Positions 20,287-28,304 of a stretch of DNA of 64,000 nt are shown here, piece after piece. The stretch's first letter is position 1. Each line of letters starts with the position of its first letter. Below the pieces are notes generated by a model. That model ran no database searches, had not been told where the DNA came from, and saw only the letters and a list, made by a program, of their open reading frames with translations. Source of the DNA: Promethearchaeota archaeon (GTDB lineage Archaea > Asgardarchaeota > Lokiarchaeia > Sigyniarchaeales > Promethearchaeaceae); contig JAFGBS010000002.1 of NCBI GenBank assembly GCA_016933055.1, forward strand, positions 124,001 to 188,000, in the 5' to 3' direction. A program made the translations under genes and the position numbers.

Positions 20287-22458
20287 GTGCTAATAAAACT
20301 CCTCATTAGAGACTTGAAAGAATTTCTGATAGTAAATAACGTAGGAGTAGAAAACTTTTATTTTTATACTATTGAAAAAGATAATGAAGCGGAGCACACG
20401 ATAATGAATTATCTGCTAAATCGGAAATCAGCCTATAAGGTAGATTTGAATAATGAGGGAATCAAAGAAGGATGGTGGGTTCCCTCGTGGATAGAAGAGC
20501 ATAAATCTACTCTTGATAATATTGAACTACCCAACTGTTGGAATATTGTTCCATCCTTACGAAAATTTGAGGGAATTGTATGGTTTTTCATCGAATTTGA
20601 CACGATTCCTGGATTTTCCGATATTCCTAATAGTTCTAGACTCTATGATCTTTATTTACATTTCAAAGGCATTAATTATCATTGTAATTTATGGTTAAAC
20701 GGGGTAGAGCTGGGTTCTCATGATTATGGATTTCTTCCATTTGAATTTAAAGTAATTCCAGATACACTAGGGGAAACAAACTACATTGCTGTTCGAGTAG
20801 AAAACTTTAGAAAAAACAACCGTATTCCATGTAAATCTTTTGATTGGTATAATTACGGGGGAATTTATCGAGATTTTGAAATCCAAATAAAAGAGAAGTA
20901 TCGAATTGAATGGATGGGAGTCAGCACTCATATTGATTCTGATCTAAATGCAAAATTGCGGGTGAAATTAAGAATTGTCGATAATCGCGAAGATATTACC
21001 GCCGTGGAAGAAATGATGCATCATATCACCTGGAATCTCTATTATATTGGAGACCTATCCACTATAGCTCGTAAAGAAAGATCAGACGCTATCGATCGTG
21101 AGAAAGAATCGTCCTTAGCATTGGAGTTCGAAGAATTTATATCAGAAGAACAAGATATTATCGACGATTATCTGCGCGAATCAGGACCTAAACCTATATT
21201 AGAACATCAGGAAATATCCGATGGAATTCCTCAAGTTCCAGAGGTTTTAATAAAGTCGGGAGAGCACCGTTTTGTAGGAAAAAGAAAGGATGAATTCACG
21301 TTTAATTTGGAATCACCGAAATTATGGTTTCCCGATCATCCAGAACTATATAAATTTGAAGTGCATCTAGTGGGTGCGAAAAACCGAAAAAGTATTCGGT
21401 TTGGCATCCGGCAAATAGAATCAACCCGAAAAGGTCTATTTCTTAATAAGCAACGAATCAAACTCTTTGGTGTAAGTTTACATGAAGAACAAATCCCTTA
21501 TTATCGAACTATACCATATGATATTCGAAAACGGGATATACGAGAAATCAAAGCTTTAGGTTTCAATGCATTACGTACTGCCCATTACCCGCATGATGAA
21601 TCGTTAATTGAGTTTGCAGATATTGAAGGTCTCCTAATTTTAGAAGAAATTCCCGTCTATTGGGGAGTTGCATTTGATGATCCCACTGTATTCAAAACGG
21701 CATTACATATGATGCGAACTCTGATTTATCGAGATTATAACCATCCTAGTGTAATTATGTGGAGTTGTGGCAACGAAATTCCGGTTTCCAATCTCTCTTG
21801 CGCTCGATTTATTAAGAATCTCATGATTTATGCTCGTTCGTTGGACCCGAACCGGTTGATTTCCTATGTTAGTATGACGATGTTTACTGATCGTGTGAGA
21901 AGAAAGTCGGATATTAATTGCATTAACACATATTTTGGATGGTATTATTTATCTCATCGTATCGTTGGATTTTTAATGGATACAATTCGATACACAAACT
22001 CTAAAAAACCTTGGATTTTAACGGAATTTGGAGCAGGAGCTAAATCAGGATTCTATAAACCACTACGAAAGGCATTTAAATTTTCTGAAGAATATCAAGC
22101 GTCCGTGATCTCTCATCATATTAAAACTATGAATTCTAGAGACTATATGGCAGGATGGTTTATTTGGATCTATCGGGATTTTAAAAGTCATATGCGTTTA
22201 AATCCTTATCAATCTGGCTATAATCGTAAGGGAATCGTGGATGAGCATAATAAACAAAAATTAATTGCGAAAATTATGCCAAAAATCATACGAACACATT
22301 TCCCCATAATCCGAAATCACAACCTGATTGCTGCAATATTCCTAGGTATAATTTACCCCGTTGCTCGATTAGTTGGGGTGATCGTTGATATCCTCCACCC
22401 CCAGCTAAGTGTGAAAGATGCTGACAATTATTACGTTACCGCACCCGAAAAGGTTTAG
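20287..22458 (+). CDS. Glycoside hydrolase family 2 (beta-glucuronidase/galactosidase-like)
   Basis: LPNCWNI...; GIRQIESTRKGLFLNKQRIKLFGVSLHEE; LGFNALRTAHYPHDE; DYNHPSVIMWSCGNE (acid/base); PWILTEFGAGA (nucleophile). Confidence 0.9.
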   Translation: MLIKLLIRDLKEFLIVNNVGVENFYFYTIEKDNEAEHTIMNYLLNRKSAYKVDLNNEGIKEGWWVPSWIEEHKSTLDNIELPNCWNIVPSLRKFEGIVWFFIEFDTIPGFSDIPNSSRLYDLYLHFKGINYHCNLWLNGVELGSHDYGFLPFEFKVIPDTLGETNYIAVRVENFRKNNRIPCKSFDWYNYGGIYRDFEIQIKEKYRIEWMGVSTHIDSDLNAKLRVKLRIVDNREDITAVEEMMHHITWNLYYIGDLSTIARKERSDAIDREKESSLALEFEEFISEEQDIIDDYLRESGPKPILEHQEISDGIPQVPEVLIKSGEHRFVGKRKDEFTFNLESPKLWFPDHPELYKFEVHLVGAKNRKSIRFGIRQIESTRKGLFLNKQRIKLFGVSLHEEQIPYYRTIPYDIRKRDIREIKALGFNALRTAHYPHDESLIEFADIEGLLILEEIPVYWGVAFDDPTVFKTALHMMRTLIYRDYNHPSVIMWSCGNEIPVSNLSCARFIKNLMIYARSLDPNRLISYVSMTMFTDRVRRKSDINCINTYFGWYYLSHRIVGFLMDTIRYTNSKKPWILTEFGAGAKSGFYKPLRKAFKFSEEYQASVISHHIKTMNSRDYMAGWFIWIYRDFKSHMRLNPYQSGYNRKGIVDEHNKQKLIAKIMPKIIRTHFPIIRNHNLIAAIFLGIIYPVARLVGVIVDILHPQLSVKDADNYYVTAPEKV

Positions 22459-22528
22459 GTGAATTTCTCCTTCTTTTTTTATAGAGATTAGAATTTACCG
22501 TATGCAATTGAGTAATATATGAATTGGA

Positions 22529-23473
22529 GTGAAAGGAATGGCTGCTGCAGAGGATTTCCATATTGTATTCGATCAAATCCACAATAATTCCATAACGATT
22601 GAAACTAATGCTTATAATTCATTTATCCAGTATTTGTTTCAACAAAATATGCGAGTGGGTAAATTAACGGCTAGTTTGACAAATGAAACCTTAAAACCAT
22701 ATAAAATCCTCATTTTAGGAAATGCTCAAGATTCCACTTACTCCATCAATGAGATCTATGCAATTCTTGAATTTGTGCGAAAAGGAGGTTCTGTTGTTAT
22801 ATTCTCAGACGAGGGGGGGGATCTATCAAATCGCTCGAATTTTAACGAATTGACTATTAATTTTGGATTTAAAATTTTACCCAACATTATTTATGATCCC
22901 AGTAATTATGTGGATAAGATAGTTCGTCCTATCATTAATAATTTTTTACCTCATCCCGTCACCACGGACATCAACGCGATTGTATATTCCTCTGGATGTT
23001 CGTTTGAGATCATGGACGACGCAGAATTTGCCGATTATCGGGATGTATCCATAAAACCTATTGCTTTTACTTCCCCTAGTGCAAAGATGAAAAAATTTGA
23101 AAATCAGAAATGGATCGAAAAACCTGCCACCAATTCCATAGTTGCGGTTGCGGGAAGATATTTTGAAGGGCGAGTCATAGCTTTGGGAACTCCTTCTCTT
23201 CTTTCCTCTCTTAGCAATAATTATGGATTTAAAGCCAGGGATAATTTGAAATTTATGCAAAATATTATTGAGTGGTGCTTATCACCCGTAGAAGAATCCT
23301 TTACAATAACTCAAATATTGGGAGATCGAGTAGAAGTACTCATTCAAATTGAAAAAGAGCTGTTTCAATGGACAATGGAACTCGTTGCCCAGAACCAATG
23401 GGGAGATTTATCCAATATCATCAATCAAAGTTTAAAATCATTTCAAAAAAGTATACGGAAATCCAAATTTTAA
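22529..23473 (+). CDS. GldG/IFT52 (GIFT-domain)-like protein
   Basis: NEIYAILEFVRKGGSVVIFSDEGGD, GRYFEGRVIALGTPSLLSS; pattern seen in DUF4350/GldG/GIFT-type proteins. Confidence 0.6.
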   Translation: MKGMAAAEDFHIVFDQIHNNSITIETNAYNSFIQYLFQQNMRVGKLTASLTNETLKPYKILILGNAQDSTYSINEIYAILEFVRKGGSVVIFSDEGGDLSNRSNFNELTINFGFKILPNIIYDPSNYVDKIVRPIINNFLPHPVTTDINAIVYSSGCSFEIMDDAEFADYRDVSIKPIAFTSPSAKMKKFENQKWIEKPATNSIVAVAGRYFEGRVIALGTPSLLSSLSNNYGFKARDNLKFMQNIIEWCLSPVEESFTITQILGDRVEVLIQIEKELFQWTMELVAQNQWGDLSNIINQSLKSFQKSIRKSKF

Positions 23474-24303
23474 ATAAGTTCTTCAATATGTTTCTCAATA
23501 AAGTGAAAAACCCCTCCTTCCGTATTTGCAGGAACGATATAGTCAGCATATTTCTTAATTTCATCCGGGGCATTCTCTACCACAACTATAGTTCCATCTT
23601 TGACCAATTGAAACATCCCAACATCATTATAATTATCCCCAAACACTACAGTATTCTCAAGACTGTATCCTTTCTTTCGGACCAATGATTCTACCATAAT
23701 CTCTTTACGCGCTTGTTTGGGGTTGTATTCTAACCAATAAGTTCCCCGTAAGAAAGCGTCCTCAAAGAATAGTATATGTGTGTGGGATTGGATTTCGGAA
23801 TTCTTCAAAGATTGGGAATACATCTCACTCAAACATTCTATAGTATTCATGAATTGGATACTAATTACTGGTTCGTTTAGAAATTTTTCATATTCCGTAA
23901 GGTCTAATCTTCGTATCTCATGCGGATCCCACCAGTCCCCTTTAATAAATCTCGGATAATTGCATGTTTCATCATACGATGCAAATACCATCGTCTTCAA
24001 TCCAAATGATTCAGCAAGTGTGTGAATGTGGTTCACAGTTTCGGATGGAATGGTGAGATATTCAATAACTGATCCAGAGGGAAAATCAGCCATAATAGCC
24101 CCGTTCGTTAATACAATTGGATTCTGTATATGAGTATTGTAAAGGGCGATTTTTGTGTTTTCAAAATCTCTTCCCGTAGCAATAGTAAAATCAATTCCCT
24201 TCTTTAATAGCCGGTTCAATTTGTCGGAGAGGTTCTGGGACAACTGAAGAACGGAATCTAGTAAGGTGCCATCAAGATCTGAAATAAGTAGTTTTTTAGG
24301 CAA
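23470..24303 (-). CDS. HAD superfamily Cof-type hydrolase
   Basis: LLISDLDGTLLDS; TIATGRDF; VVFGDNYNDVGMFQL. Confidence 0.92.
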   Translation of the reverse strand: MPKKLLISDLDGTLLDSVLQLSQNLSDKLNRLLKKGIDFTIATGRDFENTKIALYNTHIQNPIVLTNGAIMADFPSGSVIEYLTIPSETVNHIHTLAESFGLKTMVFASYDETCNYPRFIKGDWWDPHEIRRLDLTEYEKFLNEPVISIQFMNTIECLSEMYSQSLKNSEIQSHTHILFFEDAFLRGTYWLEYNPKQARKEIMVESLVRKKGYSLENTVVFGDNYNDVGMFQLVKDGTIVVVENAPDEIKKYADYIVPANTEGGVFHFIEKHIEELI

Positions 24304-24461
24304 TCTCTCACCTACTGTGGATTTCTTAACCTAATGACCACATCTATAAAAAGAAAATGATAAAGCAGATTAAAAATTAAAGTTAAATAATCCGATTTAT
24401 ATGATTGATATGACATAGACAACAGTAATCGGAAAAAAACAGTTGTAGACTGTAGTAAAGA

Positions 24462-25898
24462 ATGGTAGAAATGAGCGAAGAGTACAATTACTTATTCAAA
24501 AACATCGTTGTTGGTGATGGAGGATGTGGAAAAACTGCAATTGTCGTTAGATTTTCACAAGGATATTTCCTCGAACAATATAAATTAACTATTGGAGTCG
24601 AATTTGCAGTTAAAACTATCATCATAAAAGACGGAATTAAAGTAAAACTTCAAATCTGGGATACCGGTGGGCAAGAACGTTTCCAGTATGTTCGACCTTT
24701 ATACTATCGTGGAGCCATGGGAGCAATATTACTATTTGATCTCACCAACCGTGAAACCTTTGATCATATCCCAAAATGGATTGAAGAAGTGAAGAATAAT
24801 GCAGGAGAAATTCCGATGCTTCTTGTTGGAAACAAATCAGATTTAATAAACGAACGCTCTGTATCCCGAGAAGAAGCCGAATCTTTTGCACGAGAATTTC
24901 AATTATACTACATTGAAAGCTCTGCTAAGGATGGTACCGGTGTAGGGGATGTATTTGCTATTCTATCTTGTTTAATGGTTGGTACCCCCGTTCCTGATGA
25001 ATATTTACAAGGTACCATTTTAACTGATAAAACGGGAAAAATCATGGGAAAACCAGCTCCAACTCCAGCTCCAACTCCAGCTCCAACTCCAGCTCCAACT
25101 CCAGCATTCAAAATGACTGAACCAGAACCAATGGAATTCGTAAAAATTCCGACTCCTCATCCAAAGCAAGACTTAGATATACCTACCGTACCGCAAAAGA
25201 CAGAGGAATGGAATGTTCCTCCCAAGCCAATAAGTCAACCTAAACCCACAGCTCAAGAAATCTCTACCTCAATGGATGAGATTGAAGCATCTATACCACC
25301 TGTTCCAAAGAAAACAACATCTATGGACTCTGGACCGATTGTTTTTGATACATCCCTCACCTCCAAACCCAGCGAAAAGGTTTCTGCTCCTCCTCCGATG
25401 GTCTTCCAACCAAAACCAGAGGAATCAGAGACCATACCTGAGAAAACCCCATGGAAACCAAGTCCGAGAATATTTCCGAATGCGAAACCCGCCTCTGCGC
25501 CTAGTAGTTTTAAAGCAAAACCCACAACTACTATAGAGAAAAGTCCCTTTACGGGAGAAACTGGTTTAGAACAAGTATCAAGTACAAAAGCTATTGATAA
25601 CCTACTAGGAGCGCTTTCTTCAAAACCATCATCCCCAACTACTACTACACCGTTATTTGGTGGTTCAACATCATTCAAGAAAACCTCGAAACCATCGATG
25701 TTTATCCCCGAAGTTAAAGTAGAACCAAAAGAAGAGGAGAACGTCAAAGAAGAGGAACAAGCAATGAAGAAAAAGGAACGAAAACTAAGGGGAAAGAAGA
25801 AACAAAAAAGTAGTATAGTGATTTGTAGCACTTGCGGGGCTATTTTAAGTGCAAGCTATAAATTCTGTAACAAATGCGGGTCACCTGTAAACAAATAA
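24462..25898 (+). CDS. Rab-like small GTPase with long Pro/Thr-rich tail and C-terminal zinc ribbon
   Basis: G1 GDGGCGKTAIV, G2 TIGVEF, G3 WDTGGQERF, G4 GNKSD, G5 SSAKD; APTPAPTPAPTPAPT linker; CSTCGAILSASYKFCNKCGSP. Confidence 0.93.
   Translation: MVEMSEEYNYLFKNIVVGDGGCGKTAIVVRFSQGYFLEQYKLTIGVEFAVKTIIIKDGIKVKLQIWDTGGQERFQYVRPLYYRGAMGAILLFDLTNRETFDHIPKWIEEVKNNAGEIPMLLVGNKSDLINERSVSREEAESFAREFQLYYIESSAKDGTGVGDVFAILSCLMVGTPVPDEYLQGTILTDKTGKIMGKPAPTPAPTPAPTPAPTPAFKMTEPEPMEFVKIPTPHPKQDLDIPTVPQKTEEWNVPPKPISQPKPTAQEISTSMDEIEASIPPVPKKTTSMDSGPIVFDTSLTSKPSEKVSAPPPMVFQPKPEESETIPEKTPWKPSPRIFPNAKPASAPSSFKAKPTTTIEKSPFTGETGLEQVSSTKAIDNLLGALSSKPSSPTTTTPLFGGSTSFKKTSKPSMFIPEVKVEPKEEENVKEEEQAMKKKERKLRGKKKQKSSIVICSTCGAILSASYKFCNKCGSPVNK
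25053..25100 (+). repeat. Four perfect tandem copies of a 12-bp unit (ccagctccaact) encoding PAPT in the Rab-like gene
   Basis: Read directly; a partial fifth copy (ccagc) follows. Confidence 0.95.
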
Positions 25899-26112
25899 TA
25901 AAATATTTTGTATTCAATTTTTTCAATTCTTGTTTTTTTTTTGAGGTAATAACAATATTATTGCTACTACAACTAATATAATAGGTAAATTTAGAAAAAG
26001 GGATGAATCACGATCCCCTAATTACGTATATCTATAATAAAATTTTAAAATGCGATCTAAACAAAAACAGTAAAAACATGACACCCCATGATAGGGAGGG
26101 GATGAATTTTAG

Positions 26113-26198
26113 AGCAGGGAGAGGGAATTGAACCCCCGAGGGACGGGCTGGCCACCATCAGTCTGCAGGCCCGCGCACTACCACTATGCGACCCCTGC
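26113..26198 (-). tRNA. tRNA-Cys (GCA) with 13-nt intron (26150..26162), CCA not encoded
   Basis: On the minus strand: acceptor GCAGGGG/TCCCTGC with U73; D-arm GCAT-AGTGGTA-GTGC; anticodon stem CGGGC/GCCCG; spliced loop CTGCAGA; T-arm GGGGG-TTCAATT-CCCTC. Intron ACTGATGGTGGCC lies at the canonical 37/38 position. Confidence 0.9.
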
Positions 26199-26370
26199 GT
26201 AATTGGTTTTAGTAGTTGAGAAGTATGAATGCTACGTAATAATTTTTACGAATTCATTGAATTTTAAAAGAGTTACTTCATCGGGACAAACTGTAAACTC
26301 AGAAAAAGATCATCTATAAATCTTCACTTGACCAATAAAGTGGTAGCGTGTATTTTTAGAAGATGATAAA

Positions 26371-27957
26371 ATGAGTCAAGAAAAAAAATATATTCTAGCC
26401 TTAGATCATGGAACCTCCGGAATGAAAACAGCTGTTATCTCTACAAAAGGGGATATTGTCGGATTTGACGTGGAGGAATATGGTCTGTATCATTATGAAC
26501 AGGGATGTGCGGAGCAGAAACCGCAGGATTGGTGGAATGCAGTAGAAACTACAGTTCATCATTTAATTGATAAAAATTTGGTACCAGTTGAGGATATAAT
26601 AGCTGTAGTTTCCAGCAATCAAATGAGTGGAACTGTCCCCATTGCAAAAGATGGAGAAACATTATATAACTGCTTAACCTGGATGGATACCAGAGGAGCT
26701 CCTATGGTTGAAAAAATGATTCGGGGGCTGATCAAGGTCTCTGGATATGGACTACGGCATTTAGCGGCATGGTTACCAAAAACTGCTGGAATCCCCGCGT
26801 TAAGCGGAAAAGATTGTCTTGCTCATATGTTATGGTTTAAACAGAAAAAACCCGAACTTTATGCTAAAACATGGAAATTCTTGGATACAAAGGATTATAT
26901 CAATTTTAAACTGACGGGAAAGACCGTTTCCTCTTATGATATGGCACTACTCACGTGGATGTTAAATACTAAGGATCCCAATAATATTTTCTTAGATCCC
27001 TCGTTAATTCGTAAAACTAAAATCGATCGCGATAAGCTTCCCGAGGTCCAAGCTGCTACATATAACTTAGGTTCTATCCTCCCAGAAATAGCAGATTCGT
27101 TAGGTTTATCACGCAATACTCAAGTCATTTTGGGGGCGGGAGATATTGCATCCGCAGGTATAGGTTCAGGGGCTGTGTTGGATTATCAAGGACATATCTG
27201 TGTCGGTTCTTCTTCATGGGTGTATACTCACATCTCACAACGCACTTTAGATATTGATCATATGATCACCTCGTTACCGTGTGCTATTCCTTCAAGATAT
27301 ATGTTCTTTGGAGAACAAGAAGCCGCTGGTATTATTCTCACTTGGATGAGGGATAACGTACTATACCATAAAGATGAATTACTCGTGGAAGAACAAGTCC
27401 CTGATGTATATAAGATATTTGATAGGTTGGTTGCTGAAATCAATCCTTTAGACAATTCTATGATTTTCACCCCATGGCTGTTTGGAGAACGCGCTCCCGT
27501 GGAAGATCACACTATTCGGGGTTCACTAAATAACATTAGTTTGGAAGTAGACCGAAGACATATTTTACGTGCGATATTTGAGGGTGTTGCCTATAATGCG
27601 AAATGGTTGTTGGATGCAATGGAGGTGAAATTAAAACAGCGATTGGATCCTTTAGTGTTTATTGGAGGAGGTGCTACTTCCGCCGTATGGTCTCAAATTT
27701 TTGCGGATGTGTTAAATCATCGTGTGAAACGGGTTAAATATCCCAAAGAGTCGAATAGTCTCGGAGCAGCATTTATTGCGTCGGTTGCATTGGGTCAAAT
27801 GACATGGGAAGAAATACCACATATTGTACAATATGCAGAGACATATACTCCTCAAAAAGAATATTTAGACCATTATTCTACTCTATTTGAAGAATATAAA
27901 GGATTATACAAACGCAACGTTAAGATGTACAAAAGATTGAATAAATTCCATGAATAA
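26371..27957 (+). CDS. FGGY-family carbohydrate kinase (xylulokinase-like)
   Basis: ILALDHGTSGMKTAVIS; LTWMDTRGAPMVEKM; VFIGGGATSAVWSQIFADVLN. Confidence 0.9.
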   Translation: MSQEKKYILALDHGTSGMKTAVISTKGDIVGFDVEEYGLYHYEQGCAEQKPQDWWNAVETTVHHLIDKNLVPVEDIIAVVSSNQMSGTVPIAKDGETLYNCLTWMDTRGAPMVEKMIRGLIKVSGYGLRHLAAWLPKTAGIPALSGKDCLAHMLWFKQKKPELYAKTWKFLDTKDYINFKLTGKTVSSYDMALLTWMLNTKDPNNIFLDPSLIRKTKIDRDKLPEVQAATYNLGSILPEIADSLGLSRNTQVILGAGDIASAGIGSGAVLDYQGHICVGSSSWVYTHISQRTLDIDHMITSLPCAIPSRYMFFGEQEAAGIILTWMRDNVLYHKDELLVEEQVPDVYKIFDRLVAEINPLDNSMIFTPWLFGERAPVEDHTIRGSLNNISLEVDRRHILRAIFEGVAYNAKWLLDAMEVKLKQRLDPLVFIGGGATSAVWSQIFADVLNHRVKRVKYPKESNSLGAAFIASVALGQMTWEEIPHIVQYAETYTPQKEYLDHYSTLFEEYKGLYKRNVKMYKRLNKFHE

Positions 27958-27969
27958 TTTTCTTCTTTT

Positions 27970-28281
27970 TTATTTGAACCGATTTTTATCTCGTACTTGA
28001 TATTTCCTGAGGGATTGTTCAACAGCATTAGATATGGAAATGTTGTAGTAATTTGCAATGCAAATTATACTAAATAGTAAATCTCCCAACTCTTGCTCTA
28101 ATTTATTCAGAGGTTCCTCAGGTTTTTTCGTTTTAATATTCGATAAGTGGGATAATTCTCGCGAAACCTCCCCGAGTTCTTCCATAACGGCTGCGAGCAT
28201 TCCTAAAGGGGTCCAATATCCCCCAGTCTCTTGAATCCAAGAGTTCACTATTTTTTGTAGTTCATTAATACTGTCGTCCAT
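27970..28281 (-). CDS. MazG-like nucleotide pyrophosphohydrolase
   Basis: GYWTPLGMLAAVMEELGEVSRELSHL...LEQELGDLLFSIICIANYY (EExxE...ExxD pattern). Confidence 0.88.
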   Translation of the reverse strand: MDDSINELQKIVNSWIQETGGYWTPLGMLAAVMEELGEVSRELSHLSNIKTKKPEEPLNKLEQELGDLLFSIICIANYYNISISNAVEQSLRKYQVRDKNRFK

Positions 28282-28304
28282 AAGTGATAAACCTTTAACC
28301 CTAA

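Noticed and set aside
25253-25831. 192-aa minus ORF and 25276+ ORF overlapping the Rab-like GTPase tail
   Set aside because: Shadow frames of the repetitive Pro-rich tail; the zinc ribbon and continuous G-domain frame support the plus-strand GTPase.
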